Part shown: one piece after another, positions 43,964 through 57,069 of the stretch
How the letters are laid out: each line of letters begins with the position of its first letter
How positions within the stretch are numbered: position 1 is the stretch's first letter
Source: Amphiduros pacificus
Taxonomy: Eukaryota > Annelida > Polychaeta > Phyllodocida > Hesionidae
Assembly: GCA_949316495.1 (NCBI GenBank)
Contig: OX439009.1
Location: 14,430,201-14,494,200, forward strand
Direction: 5' to 3'
Length of the DNA stretch: 64,000 nucleotides
The notes under the pieces: generated by a model
Databases searched by the model: none
What the model saw: the letters and a program-made list of their open reading frames with translations, nothing else
What the model was told of the DNA's origin: nothing
Program-made: the position numbers and the translations under genes

Positions 43964-46578
43964 AAGAGACACATGGTTTTCACATGGAGCATATTTTGAA
44001 GATAAGGGGCATAATTTGGGGTATGTTAAAATTATCTAAAACATAAAAGACATTAAGACTTTTAAGCAAGTTTTCAATAGAAATGAGCAATCAAGTCTTT
44101 TTTAACTAAAATATTAAAACCTAAGGCAAGCTTCTCTGATGAATGCTTAGAACTGGATACAAAGTTCTGATAGTGTTATCAAAATGGGGAAAATGATAAA
44201 ACATTTTATCAAGGAATTTGTTATTCAATGATATCTCATTGTTAAAACATACATGTATATATCCTGTATATTTTCCAATCAATAATTTAAATGGTCTATT
44301 TATGGGATTAATCTTTATTCAGGACTCGCCACACCTTACACTTACAGGAAAATCCAAAATTAATTCCTAACAAGTTTACCAGAGTAATTCTATCAATTTT
44401 GATGAAAAATCCATCAAAATAGCAAATTTCATTGCCTCAGATATCCCCATTTTTGATAGTGACCTAAATTAAAGGATATCCCAATTTTCATGTAGTTATC
44501 TAAATCTAGGGATGTCCCTATTTGAGCACAACTGTTATATGCAAGGATGCAAATTTAACATTCAGTTTTCTTTGGGGTCCTAATCAAAGAATCTTAAGAA
44601 CTATTTTTAGTGGTACAAATCATGCCAAATATATCTCTTGGGATTTCTACCCCTTTCCTTCTCATTTATGGTGCACACTCATCACAGGCTTACTCGAAAT
44701 CTGCTTACCTTTGCCATTTCAGCCAATTGAAAATATAACAGTCAGAGGAATATTTTATTGTTTATATGTTTATCATAAATACTGGTTATCTATGTACAAT
44801 TAATATTGGTGAATTCACAAATCTATCATTACAATCAATAATGAGCCTTGCTGATAACAAATATTACATTTTCTCTTTTTCACCCAGTTATTTGATGATA
44901 CAATTGATAGAAACAACATAAAATCATGAGGGTCTTATTGCACTTAAAATAATTATCATGACCAAGGAAATGTTGCTGAAAATAGTTTTATTATAAAAGA
45001 CAGAATCTCCATCTGAATTTGTCAGATGGATTTTCTTCTGCTATTTTTGCATTAGAGTTATTATGCGTACCATTTTTTTTCTTCTGCATTTATCACATAA
45101 GTGCATTGTAGATAAGATAGGAATGAGAACATCTGTCAAACAAGTTATGTAAAAAATACAGCGTGCAACCATGGACGGAATCAAATTTACAACACAACAG
45201 AAGAGTAATAGCCCTATTTTTAAAAAAAAGTGAGATTGACAGAATCTCCTGCCATTTACTGTATGGCATTAAACTGAAGTTTGTAAAAATAAAATGAAAT
45301 TCCAATCTTCTTTATAAACAAAAATAATGTCACTAATCACTTTTTTAATTGCCCTCACATTCCACACTTAAAGATCACTTCACTATTAAAGCTTTTAAAG
45401 AACTGCCCGAAAGTCCTGTGTTTTCTGCATAGTCTTAGTTTCATGTACAAATAATCAGCCTAATTTGACTAAATTGTTTAATTAATCTTCAATCTTCAAA
45501 GAATAACTAGTAATCTACATGCAAAATCATAAACTTCACATTCTTTAAAAATGATGCACAAAGTGTTTCTATGACAACTGATTGCTTTCTGTGTTGTCAC
45601 TACTAGTCTCATGTAAAACAAATATGTTGAAACAATCATATAATGCAAAATAAAATAAGCAAAATCATATATTTATCATGCAATTATTACATTTACATAA
45701 AAACGTTATAGCTTTACAGAGCTTTTTAATTTTCCTAGCGAGACTAAAGCTAAGGAATTCCTATTCAGGTTCATATCAAAGAAGGCAGCCACATCTGGCA
45801 TTCAGGCATTCCTTGATTCACATATCTGACAATATCAGCAGCTATGATAACATCACTTTCATTTCCAATTTACCATAATAAGTATTAAAAATTTCTCTTT
45901 ACAATCTGGCACACACTTCTATAAATTCACTCTATGAAAAAAATGGAATTCAACTTTCCTGGAATAAATCATTCTTATTTAAAACAGAATTCATGTACGC
46001 CAAAATGTAGTGCAAAAATCAACTTCATTTTGGTGTAGAGAAAATGTACTTTAAAATAAGAATGTAAAAAGGGAAAGTGACATAGTTTGAGATGAAAGTT
46101 TGAGATGAAAGTTTTCCAAGTCACATTTAAGCATGCTTGAAAAAGTTGCTTGAACCCCTGAGGTAACAATGATACCTGAGACAAACTGTAAAACGTATAC
46201 CGAGTCAGAAATCATAAACCTCATACACAGTACTAGTTTTACAGCATCTTTATCTGTAAGAGTTGTTATCATCATAGCTACGAAGTATATATCTTTCAAG
46301 TGAGAAAGACATCAAAAGATACTGAAAGAGTTGACATGTATGTAAAGAGCCCAATGCATATGTTGATATTTAAGTAGATTTGAAACAAATGAATCACTTT
46401 TTAACTAGTTATAAAATTTATTGTGATATTGTTATACTTGATTTTTTTTCAATTGTTAGCACCGTTAACATAGATATGTATATACACTGCAATGTTTAAG
46501 TACAAATTGATTTGTGAAACAGAAATTGACATGGAAAGACTTTTATGTCAATTGAGACTGATAAGACGATATGTGACA
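43964..46578. other. Duplicated non-coding sequence, copy A
   Basis: Nearly identical to 58319-61304. It has short open frames present in both copies (for example 44522-44803 and 58868-59149), but they show no domain and no sign of coding constraint that I can see. Confidence 0.5.
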
Positions 46579-47466
46579 CAATCCAATTAGGGCAAAATGA
46601 AATAAAGAGTCAAAGAGGCAAAGTATCTTGGTGCAATTTTAAATAATGAGCTTAATTGGAATGATCATGTCAAAAGCCTCATAGGAACTCTAGTAAAATA
46701 TGCAGGGTCATGAAAGATAATACGTCACTTATTGCCTGAAAAATGTAAACGACAGCTCTTTTTTGGATTCATCTACAGCAAAATTCAATACGCAATAGAG
46801 GTATATGGTCACACCAGCCAAAAAAACATTAAAAATATTCAAACATTACAAAATAGAGTATTAAAAATCCTGTTTTCCAGAGATTGGTAGACACCAACAA
46901 TGGTATTACACAAGGAACTGAAATTGTTAACTGTTAAAGACATTTTTCAATTGCAAATCTGCAAATTTGTCAAAAATCAACATTTAGGCCATCTACCCCA
47001 TGTGTTTGATGAATATTTTCCTACAAATAACTCAATACATGGTCATAACACAAGAAATTCGAGCAACATGCATGTCATTAGAAAAAGAACAACTGTTGGT
47101 CAAAAAACAGTAAAATGCCAAGGTGTCAAAATTTACAACAAGCTTCCTGGTACAGTCAAAAATTGCACTACAATAGAGGGTTTCAAGAGAAAAGCAAAGG
47201 AATTCTTTATCGCTTGCTATTAGCTGTTATATAATCACATAACAAACATGCCACTTGTCATACTCTAATATAAACTAATTTGTTAATATGATATGGTTAA
47301 ATCATCGTGGTTACCAGCTAGATAAGATTAATTTTTTCTGGTAACCGTTCATTTTCTATATAATTTTTTTATAAGAATTGATCTATATGTATTATATAGT
47401 ATTATATATGTATTATATATCTTAATGTTGTAGAAAATGATAAATAAAAAAATTCATTCATTCATA
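46579..47466 (+). mobile_element. LINE 3' part: reverse-transcriptase thumb and C-terminal domain
   Basis: From 46609 the + strand reads AKYLGAILNNELNWNDHVKS, then RHLLPEKCKRQLFFGFIYSK, LQNRVLKILFSRDW and the HNTRNS box, ending at a stop at 47221-47223. There are only two internal in-frame stops, so it is relatively young. The 3' UTR ends with aataaaaaaattcattcatt, a short-repeat tail. 5' truncated. A different family from the FVDD fragments at 40.7 and 53.6 kb. It adjoins the right edge of duplication copy A. Confidence 0.8.
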
Positions 47467-47563
47467 ATGAAGAACTCATCTTGGGATTGTGCAAAATGAT
47501 TGTCATGCACTGGTGTTGGTTATTGGCATGCAATGACAAACAAAAGAAAAGATAAAAAGTTGA
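47467..47563. repeat. ~105-bp dispersed repeat, copy 2
   Basis: Matches 34388-34495 in the same orientation; it starts directly after the LINE tail. Confidence 0.7.
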
Positions 47564-47594
47564 TATGCATATATGCATATCAACTTTTTATCTT
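47549..47594. repeat. Perfect 46-bp palindrome
   Basis: aagataaaaagttgatatgc continues into its exact reverse complement with no spacer; the centre lies between 47571 and 47572. Confidence 0.95.
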
Positions 47595-48106
47595 ATAAAT
47601 ATAAGGGATAGTCCAAAGTAAAAAGGTAGTTGTATACAGTGTATTGGTGATGAAAGTAATCCAACAAAGTCTGTTGTAACAGAATTAAAACCTTTAATTG
47701 CAGCATGTTTCAGTCCTTCAAGGGATTTCTTCAGGCTAACAAACCACTGAAAGTGTTCACTTAATATATATCATTACAAGAGTATGTGGTCAATCTTAAT
47801 TCTATTCACCTGCAGTGGAACAAAGTACCAATTTATAAACACCAAACAAAGGTATTAGTGGGATTAAGGGTAATCAACAAATGCAAGCCAAGCTACAAAT
47901 GAACATTGCCGTAGGTACATTATATAAATAAGAAAACATGTAAATAATGATAATTATGTCCTGAAGAGCCCTAATGTAACCTAGTAAAAAGGAAAAGGGG
48001 GAAGTGCATTGACAAAATACATACATTTTAAACACACTACCACGGAGTCATTTGTTACTTAAACTAGAATTCCACACAAAAGATACACACTATCAAATTG
48101 TGTATG

Positions 48107-48252
<146 letters not shown>

Positions 48253-48515
48253 TATAGATAAAGATTTTGACATTTATCATTTATATTTTAATGAACTAAG
48301 TTTTAGCATGCTAAGTGATACATTTTGGGCAACAGTTCGTCTATATTTTTGTGATATTTTTTTATGACTAATAGTAAGGCTGTGTGTATGAATATGAATG
48401 TGTGTTTAAAAGTGAACTATACCTTAACTATGTACTTTATGTCATATTATGTGTATGAATATCATTATTTATATATTGTTTCAAAGGCTTACTTTAAAGC
48501 TATAAATATCATAGA

Positions 48516-48716
48516 AATTGTGAAATTGTGAAATGGTGTTTTAACGACCCTTTCAGCAACTATGGCCATATCAGGTCGACTTTCAAGACTTTTAACCAGT
48601 GTGAAAGTTACACTGCCGGCAGTGGGAATCGAACCCACCACCTCCCGCCCTCCACTTATATAACCATTAAAGGCACAGATCCTACACTCTACCAACTGTG
48701 CAAGTGGGGCCGGTTA
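48516..48716 (-). mobile_element. Complete tRNA-derived SINE, 201 bp, with 12-bp target duplication
   Basis: The - strand has TTGCACAGTTGGTAGAGTG (A-box), GGGTTCGATTCCC (B-box), then a 3' domain with TTGCTGAAAGGGTCGTTAAA and a short AATTTC tail. Direct repeats aaatatcataga lie at 48504-48515 and 48717-48728. It has a different head from the SINE at 32265-32573. Confidence 0.85.
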
Positions 48717-48868
48717 AAATATCATAGATTATATTATGAGCGGTATGAGTATTTTTGGGATTTATAGTCTAATAACTTTTTAAAGTTCATATGATTATGC
48801 TGTAAGGAATAATTGAATTGGAACTTACATCTAGAAATAAACTCGAATCATTTATGTTATTTGGTATT

Positions 48869-49236
48869 TAATGCAATCTGTATGATTGTTATAGTAATGA
48901 GCTGGATCTGTTGTGTCAGAACAACCACATGTAGCAGAATTTAGTATTGCATTTCTAGCACTGTGTTGGTTTTTGTTGTTGTGTTAGTCTTCCATGGTAT
49001 TTTTATATAAAAGTTGTGGTATTCCATGAATTATACTCAAGTTGATTTTTACTTCATTTATCTTTAATGCAATCTGTATGATTGTTATAGTAATGAGCTG
49101 GATCTGTTGTGTCAGAACAACCACATGTAGCAGAATTTAGTATTGCATTTCTAGCACTGTGTTGGTTTTTGTTGTTGTGTTAGTCTTCCATGGTATTTTT
49201 ATATAAAAGTTGTGGTATTCCATGAATTATACTCAA
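48869..49236. repeat. 172-bp direct duplication, 196-bp period
   Basis: 48869-49040 recurs at 49065-49236 with no difference seen; a 24-bp spacer separates the copies. Identity implies a very recent event, or an assembly artefact. Confidence 0.9.
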
Positions 49237-49556
49237 AAATTATGCCAAAAAAAAAATTGAAGCATAATGACGAATTTGGTAAATTGTATGGTTAAATTTT
49301 ACCCAGACTGATTGTTCGGGGCTACTAAACATTGGAGGAGATTCATATAGAAATGGTGGGGAGGGAGTGCTAGCATTCCCAGGTTGTCCTAACCTCTGAC
49401 GTAGGATTCAGAGGTCAAAGGTCATCTTTGATCGCTTGTCGGCAGCATTTTAACAAAACAAAACACGTTAAAAGAATTAGGTAATGTTCAGTCATCTGGA
49501 AAGCAGATCACTTGAAACATCGCATCGAAAAATGTTAATTGACAACATTTGTCTGT

Positions 49557-49747
49557 GGTTTAACATCACTCTCAACATTATTTCAGTCATTTCGTGATGA
49601 GACCTACTTGTAGCAGATATAGTGTTGCCTCACTGAATTGTCATGTTGCAAGTTCTTAACCTGACAACCCACCCGGTCACAGCTTTACAAGGACAACGGG
49701 TTAACCCTTTAGGCACGAGCCTCAGCTCATATGTGAAATTGTATCAT
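49557..49747 (-). mobile_element. SINE core and 3' domain, head missing
   Basis: It matches the core of the SINE at 32265-32573 (for example ttgtagcagatatagtg and acaaggacaacgggttaacc). It stops before the tRNA-like head, so it is 5'-truncated. Confidence 0.75.
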
Positions 49748-50564
49748 AAATCTTATTAATAAGCCTATGGTGTCCATACGCACATCAGTTTCGCTGACCA
49801 ATCATGGAAGTCGAGACAATGGTAATTATTTAGACCAATCAGAGAGCAGCTAACGATTAAAAGAATGGCGGGAAAGCAGTGATTACCACCTGTCTACATT
49901 TCAGCATTGCCAAAAGATGGCTTTCTCAGAACAAGTGCAAGACAAATTGACAACAAGGTCATTTGAGGCAGCTACGGATTGGCTAACAACAAACCAAAGT
50001 TGGGAATCCATATCCATTGACAGAGGTTCCAGAAAAATAGAAACATATTGAAATGGTCATCTTCGTAGATTTTTTGGGAAATTGACCTCAAATTCGGGTT
50101 CTGGAATCTGGGATTTTTTGTTCAAATGCATATTTTGAAAACATAAAGAAATAATAAATTTATAACAAAATGCTTGGGTCTCTAGGTTATCTAGTTTTAC
50201 AAAATGGCATGTCACCATGTTCAACACCTGAAAATAAAAAGTTTAACTCAAAAATTAGCATGGTGGCCCCATGTTTTTATTGATCTATAGCACTGCCATG
50301 TTCAGAATGGTATGAAATTCAATATTTATATTAAACTAGTGTAGAATTGCTCTAGTTTGAGGATAATTTCTGAGAAAACCAAGATCGTGACATTTTATCC
50401 ACAGAGCAATCTACATCAGTGTTAATTGAACATTGACCAACTTGAAACCATACTCCATGAGTCAGGATTATTTTCAATGATGGGGGATTCCAGGAATGTC
50501 CTAAGTAGATTAGAAAATATTTGTAATTTCACTTTTCCACATGAAATGGAGGTCAATCAATGGC

Positions 50565-50572
50565 TATATAAG
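50565..50572 (+). promoter_or_regulatory. TATA box, tectonin B
   Basis: TATATAAG at the same position relative to the leader repeats as in copy A. Confidence 0.6.
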
Positions 50573-50577
50573 ATGAA

Positions 50578-50725
50578 GAGGAAACGCCCCAATCACTGGC
50601 AGAAGAAGTCTCAGTTGGACTGATATAGTGTGAATATTTTGATCTCTTGCTGAGGAAACGCCCCAATCACTGGCAGAAGAAGTCTCAGTTGGACTGATAT
50701 AGTGTGAACATTTTGATCTCTTGCT
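50578..50725 (+). repeat. 74-bp tandem repeat in the tectonin B leader, two copies
   Basis: Units at 50578 and 50652. One unit fewer than in copy A, so the inferred leader is 74 nt shorter. Confidence 0.95.
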
Positions 50726-50733
50726 GACTACAG
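50596..50733 (+). other. Non-coding leader exon, tectonin B (inferred)
   Basis: The donor CTACAG/GTAAGT (50733/50734) and the acceptor TTTTTCAG/G (51019/51020) define a 286-bp intron. The start is placed about 30 bp after the TATA box. Confidence 0.6.
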
Positions 50734-51029
50734 GTAAGTTATGTTATGTCAGTGCATTCTATCATTTAATTAGGCCCATCTTGACACTTGGTCACTTTCT
50801 ATCCATGGAGTTCATTCTGCTTAACATTCCAGGAGTGACATACATTACACAAAAAATAGCAAAGTTATGGGAGAGTTTGTTTATTGTTATTTATTTCTTA
50901 ACAAGTGCTGAGTTTGGGTCTGTTAAATCATAATTGAATGTTACTATCTGGCCTACTACCATACCTGATTTAAATTATTCTGGAAAGGTCATTAACACAT
51001 AACAAAACATATTTTTCAGGCATTCCAAT

Positions 51030-51803
51030 ATGAGCTTTATTGGTCAAAGTTGGGAAAGGGTGAATGGAGGCTTGAAATGGGTGTGTTGTGGTCATTGTGG
51101 AGTCTGGGGAGTGAATCATAAAGACGATGTCTACTTCAGAGAAAACACCTACGGTAACTCCTCTATTACAGGCCCTCAATGGATCCATTTGGATGGAAAA
51201 GCAAAGCAAATCAGTTGTGGCTTTGGTAATATGGTTTGGTGTGTCGACAATGAGGACAATATATTTTATCGTGCTAATATTTCACCTTGCAACCCTCATG
51301 GCTCTCATTGGGTGCAAGTGGAAGGAAAGGCAAAGCAAATCACTGTCAATGCCGCTAACAATTCAGTCTGGATGGTTAGCGACAATGACAGAATATACAG
51401 AAGGGTGAACGTGGCAGAGTCTCAAGGTGGTTCTGGCTGGGAGCTAATGGACGGCACTTTGAAGCATATTTCATCTGGCCGCAGTGGAGTATGGGGCATC
51501 AATCCCGGCAACTCAGTCTTCTATCGGTGCGGAACAAGCCTCTATGAAGGTGAGGATGAAAGGGGGGATGACTGGGTGAGAGTCGATGGTTTCTTAAAGA
51601 ACATCTCCTCTGGCAACGGTGTAGTTTGGGGAGTTAACAACAACGATGTTGTATATTATCGGGAGAATATTACTCCAGATAATCCCCAAGGAACAGATTG
51701 GGTAAAGGTTGAGGGATCTTTGATGCAGGTCTCTGTAGACACCCTCACTAATGCTGTCTGGGGCGTCGATGCCGATCATCGCGTCTTCAAACGTGTCATG
51801 TAA
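51030..51803 (+). CDS. Tectonin-repeat lectin B, six-bladed propeller, 257 residues
   Basis: Same length and blade layout as tectonin A, with no gaps between the two proteins; blade-starting Trp residues are all kept. About 42 residues differ, spread over all six blades, with clusters at 84-88, 157-164, 171-178 and 204-213. B gains cysteines at 20, 63 and 87 that A lacks, and has ELMDG where A has EEMDG. Frame, start, stop and splice acceptor are intact, so it should be functional. Role inferred from family: carbohydrate or lipopolysaccharide recognition. The pattern of change points to altered ligand-binding surface rather than decay. Confidence 0.95.
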   Translation: MSFIGQSWERVNGGLKWVCCGHCGVWGVNHKDDVYFRENTYGNSSITGPQWIHLDGKAKQISCGFGNMVWCVDNEDNIFYRANISPCNPHGSHWVQVEGKAKQITVNAANNSVWMVSDNDRIYRRVNVAESQGGSGWELMDGTLKHISSGRSGVWGINPGNSVFYRCGTSLYEGEDERGDDWVRVDGFLKNISSGNGVVWGVNNNDVVYYRENITPDNPQGTDWVKVEGSLMQVSVDTLTNAVWGVDADHRVFKRVM

Positions 51804-53614
51804 ACCAGATGACCACTGCCTGTCAGGCCATGGGCCCTTTGTTTATCAACTTTAGTACTTGCACAGCTTGACTTGCATTATCACAAAGGATTTTGACCAT
51901 AACTCAATAGGTTTGAATTCACACCTATGCCCTATTCAACTCTTTAATGCCTCATGCTGGTTCCATACCAGAGACACATTCTTATCCATGCTGGGTATTT
52001 CTGTCTGAGGGAATAACACTTAACGTTTCCTTGTTTCTAAATTAAGTAATATCAGGTAAAACATTTCATTTAATGAACATTATATATTGAAGCAATATTG
52101 ATAATAATATTTAACTAAGATCATCTAAATTGATTGTTTTATTTACTTTTAAAAACTTAAACAATTGAGAATATGAAGCTAGCTTTGTAGTGCCATTCAA
52201 AATGTTTTTCTTTATATTTATTTCTCACTGAAATTTGCATAAATAGAAACATCTGAAATTTGTTTCTTACCATTTATATTACCCATTGATATATTGCCTA
52301 GTAATATCAAAGGTATCGGAATAACATAATTCTGACAGTATTTGAAATACGCTACTCATATTATAATAAATTATTATGGTTTATACATATCGCTTTGCCA
52401 AATTTACTGACAAAAGAATCCATGTGTACATAGTTTTAGAGCCCAACTCTACTCAGAGTAAAGCTTTCCAGAGAGAATAAACACACATGGACTCTGTAAT
52501 ACTAGATTTTCAGTCAGATAGCAATTAACAATATGTTTATTCTCAATCTATCCTTGGTGTGAGCTAAATAGTTGTACAGGTTCAAGAGAAAAGTTAATTT
52601 TTAGTTTGGCAGCCAAGATCAAATGTTGCAATTAAACGTATTCAAAATATTTATAAAATTGTTTTTTAAAAATTGTATTACTTCTCGCACTAATGTATAG
52701 TTAGATCTTGGAGTAATAGGTATGAAGGAGTGATGTTGCAAGATTAAAAGGGACAAGATGGGACAGTTTTGACAAAATTCTTCTTCAAGCCAGTTTGCCT
52801 CACAAAAACTACGATTTAAAGCTGAAATGTTCTCTTTGTTTCACTGATTATGAAGGTATAAACTTAATTTCTCAGCTCCAAGTTTAGACGATTTTATGAA
52901 AAGATTTATACATTCATATCACAGTTATGAAAATGAATAAAACATTCCTGTTACAACCCCAAATAGTGAGGAAACCTGTTTTATTGTTATTTTCTCTTTC
53001 CAGTTTGTCTCTAGTTAGCGAATATATTAGCAGTTTAGAAAAATATACCATGATTATCAGTGAAAAAAAAATCTTTGATTTATCTCCCTTGGTGTCGTTT
53101 TAGATAAACAGACTTATGTAATCTTATGTAATCTTATGTAATCTTATTTAAAATCAAGAAAATGAAAAATAAATAAGGAATTTATAAATGCTGTGTTATA
53201 AGAAATACTTTGTTTTAAAAGTTTTTAAAAAGTAATATGGATAGTGAAAAACCAGAACACCCAATGTAACTCACAATTGTTGATCTAAGATGACTGTCCT
53301 CACCACACGTGATAAAAAATAGCTGAAATATTGGTTGAAATTCAAACCAGTTCATTACACATCATGCTATAAGTTAAAATATGATAAATGACTTATATTT
53401 TATTATTATTCATCTTATAGTTGCATGGGATCATCATTTACTCAATATGTCCACGCACTGTGTGATATAATTCACCCAGTGAAATATAATGGGATTATCA
53501 AAAATATCAAGATTTCAACAACCAAAACACAGCATAATACAAGCCCAACACCCTTAAAAATAATTAAGCCAATTTCCTTTGGTAAAACAATGACTCTCAG
53601 AATTGGTATGGATT
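51804..53614. other. 3' flank of tectonin B, non-coding
   Basis: Nearly identical to the copy A flank; small indels near 51910-51990 and 53090-53140. Confidence 0.5.
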
Positions 53615-54270
53615 AAAACCTTATAGATGTGAATGAATTATAAGTGTAAAAACAAACAGTGACAAATAACATTAAAACAATGAATCAAGTTACATGTGGA
53701 CATATTTAAAAGACCCTAAATCATGGTGAGTGTGATGTTGATGCTAGGTAGATGCTAGGCTGGCAATTTCCAGCCCAACATTGATTAAACACCATGCAGG
53801 CATAATCAAGCTTTGATCTTACTAGTGCTTGGTATAAATGTAAAAAAATAGTGCGATCAGCTCCCCAAACAGTATGTGCCACATCACGCATCAGGTCTAA
53901 TGCTTTCAGGCATTTCTTTTTCACATACTTAATATGTGAAATGAACGAAAGCTTCCCATTGAATATCAAACCAAGAAATTTGGTTTCTTGGACAACAGGG
54001 ATCTTAAGCTGTCCCAGGAACAAGTCAGAATCTGGGTGCACCCCACGTTTATGACAGAAATGCATGCACACTGTTTTCTTCAATGAAAACTTGAAAACAA
54101 TTTCATCTGCCCAGTCATGGATTCTGTTAAGGCGTTGCTGCAATTGTCTCTCAATGGTAAACATATTTGTTGATTTGTAACATAAGTTAAAATCATCAAC
54201 AAAGAGAGAACAATTAGTTCCAGGTCTAATACAGTTCGCAATACTATTAATTTTTAGTTACCAAGGCTAG
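53615..54270 (-). mobile_element. LINE reverse-transcriptase fragment in duplication copy B
   Basis: FVDD catalytic box at 54192-54203, then a 147-codon open stretch (54164-53721) with the thumb segment and LYQALVRSKLDYACMVFNQC. Less rearranged than its copy A partner. The upstream polymerase and endonuclease parts are missing. Jockey/CR1-like. Confidence 0.8.
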
Positions 54271-55325
54271 GAAAGGTGAATACATTATTTTACATTAATT
54301 TATGCAGTTTTCTAGTAGGGGATCTATTGTAATATAAAACCTTGTTGTGGGGTGTATATGTATCTCAAACATCAGAACGGGGTGCTCTATATAGAGAAAC
54401 CAGCACTCAGAAAAATAAGAAAATAGTATCAGAGTAGCACCATAACCTGCAGTTCCCTTTCACTGATAATTTCACAATTGAGTGTCTTCGTCAGAGATGT
54501 GAGTACTTAAGGTTATGAAAAACAATAGGACCTCAACCTTTGGTCCTGATATTTTAAGATCCTAGGAAACAGATAAATACTCTATAGGAACTGGATAGTA
54601 ACTGGACCTTAAAGACTAGACTAAACTCTAGACTAGACTAGACTAAAGACTAGTTAAACCCCGACAAGGGGTAGGGAGATACTCACAGGGGATATTATGT
54701 TGCTTGTAACATTATTATGCAATAAAGTGAATTGAATTGAAAAGGATTACAGTATTTCCGTTAGTTGATGTAATTTATTAGTAATGGAGGCATCTTTAAT
54801 CATGGTAAATGTTATATTTTTCCTTATTTATTTCATTATTATATTGCCTAGTCTATTTTTTGTGTACTAATGAAAAACTCCTTATCATGAAGTAAACATG
54901 CAGAACATGTTAAGTTTCATATAAGAGCGTTTTAAGCTGAACATTCCTATAAGCATGTGTAATTGTAGAACTGCCCACACCAGATTTGTTATTGCAGATG
55001 CACATGCACCAGATTTAGCATGGGAAGAAAGAGAAATGTAGAGGCTTTGAAGGGAAGAAATAATAGTAGAAGGCTGAGAAAGTCTCAGGAGGGCAGACCT
55101 AAATGTGCATGGAAAGAATCCAGACCCCTAAACATTCTCAGATAGTTGAACACAGTGCAGAATCTGACACTGACTCACACCCATCACTACAGCCATTTAT
55201 GGACACTGAACCCGAATCTGTCTTTGATAACATTCATGGGAGAGAAAAGGACCAACACTACCCCACCCCTAAAAATGATTAAACAGGCCAATTTCTTTTA
55301 AAAAGGGTTAAAGCAAGGCGGCATC
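54271..55325. other. Duplicated non-coding sequence, copy B
   Basis: Counterpart of 41326-42380, including the retroelement-like tail near 54720. Confidence 0.45.
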
Positions 55326-56040
55326 AACTGCGTCGAATAATTCTTTTAAACTTTCAACCTGAAAATATTGATGTCTAATGTCATCAAATTAAACAAAGTC
55401 AAGCATGATGTGTGTCAAAGGGGTTTGACAGGAAACACATTCAGGCTGATCTTCACCTTTTAACAAGTAACCATGTGCAAACTGTCCACCAGAGGCACAC
55501 GCAAACTATTACCTCTGGCCAACCCAGATTAGTATTCATCCGGACCTACTTTTACTGGCCATGTGCTCAAGAACTGTCAGTGTGTTGTAAATGTGATTGA
55601 TGTATTAACATCTCTTAATATCAAATATGAAGTTGGCTTGAGATGTATTTGAGTTCATTTGTTAACATTTGAACATTTTTTGTTGGTTAGATTATTCAGA
55701 ATTATAAAAGATTAAAAGAATTCAAAGCGGCCATCTTTGTTGTGTTTCCGCCTTATCACTACCCAAGGAAATGGCTCCTCCGGTTGAGAAAGTAGTTCCA
55801 AGTTTTATTTCTCTTAATAGGTGTTTCTATATGCACAAACTTTTGTATCAAGGGTGAAATATATCATGATTTACCAATCTGAGTACAGTTTAAGAAAAAA
55901 AATAAGTAAGACGGACAGTTACATGAAAATTGGTGGATGTGGTGAGCCAGCACAAAAAGGCACCTTGTACAGAGGTGATAGGTTCACCACGTCGCCCTCT
56001 GGTGGAGTTTGAACCATGTGTTAATTGACTGTGTCCAATT
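55326..56040 (-). mobile_element. LINE C-terminal fragment, copy B, split by an insertion
   Basis: Counterpart of 42381-42569. The coding remnant is interrupted after THG by the 534-bp transposon at 55478-56011. Confidence 0.65.
55478..56011. mobile_element. 534-bp non-autonomous DNA transposon with 9-bp target duplication
   Basis: The ends are inverted repeats: CAAACTGTCCACCAGAGG (left) and, inverted, CAAACTCCACCAGAGG (right). Direct repeats aaccatgtg at 55469-55477 and 56012-56020 flank it. Copy A carries the uninterrupted empty site at 42542-42550, which proves the boundaries. A 9-bp duplication is typical of Mutator-like elements; superfamily is inference. No transposase. Confidence 0.9.
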
Positions 56041-57069
56041 CAAATACATGTTAATACCGCTTATTCATGACATACTTTACGGCATCAGTTATGATTTTGT
56101 AGGTTTTATACTGTGAAGCTTGTTATTCACAGTTTCATCCCACTCACAACGCGTCCACTCACATTGCTACTTATCTAAGAATGAATCGAATATGTTTTCT
56201 ATATTCAGTATGTGGGATGCCTAAATCTATTCTAATTTTATCAATGGCTGCTTTTGCTGTGATATCAGCTTAACAGCTGCTTCTTGAATAAAAAACACAA
56301 ATAACAGTTAACAGTTGCCGTTAAACATCAAAAGCTGACATATTTGCAGCTTGAGAAGGGCACGATCACCATGCAAGTTGAAGCCAAATCGGGAAGAGTT
56401 AGTATGTGTGACAGATCCCCCGTGGAGTATCTTGTGATCAGCAATGGGGATCTCACACACACCAACACTGACAAGTTTTTTTTTTTAATCTTTAAGTGCT
56501 GAGGTTGTGAAATTAAAAGAATAATAAGGGGGATTGCCACAAGCCGATTGGAGCAGACTGGGTCTATCAAATCCTCCCGTCTAGATGAAATAACATGAAT
56601 AAGGACCAAAGAGACATGGCGCAGTGGCTAGTTACTCGAGATCACACCACCACACTGACATCGGGCACATTCCAGCAAACAGGATGCCCTTTAAGTTGTT
56701 GGGTCTCTTCATTTCATCCCCAGACCCACAGGGGACACTGAGCAGCAATATGTCAGTGTCTATCTTGCACCCAACTTAAATAATGTGTTTTTACATAAAT
56801 ATGCAGTCAAAATGGTGTTTTACGACCCTTTCAGCAACTATGGGCATACCAGGTCGACTTTCCAGCCTTTTAACCAGACTATGCAGTCAAACACACCACA
56901 GAATTTACTTAGGTACAATCCTTTAGAAACAAAGACATTATGGGTTATAATGGGTTACCATTTGGAATATCAAAATTCATAATGTGAAAGGCAATTTTGA
57001 CAAAACATACTATTAACATTGTGGTCTATCTCATTTTCTGTATGTTAGTGATTGACATGAGAGCAGTCA
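56041..57069. other. Duplicated non-coding sequence, copy B, with SINE 3'-domain fragment
   Basis: Counterpart of 42551-43613. The SINE fragment is at 56810-56892 (- strand), headless. Confidence 0.5.

Larger units (their letters stand above)
35966..46578. repeat. Segmental duplication copy A (with tectonin gene A)
   Basis: About 10.6 kb that recurs in the same orientation at 50022-61304. It includes the tectonin promoter, leader exon, coding exon, long 3' flank, LINE remnants, minisatellite and further non-coding sequence. Most aligned stretches differ by only a few percent by eye. Main differences are the leader intron (36855-38094 replaced), minisatellite length, and a transposon present only in B. 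The left edge is abrupt; the right edge coincides with a LINE fragment. Confidence 0.95.
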
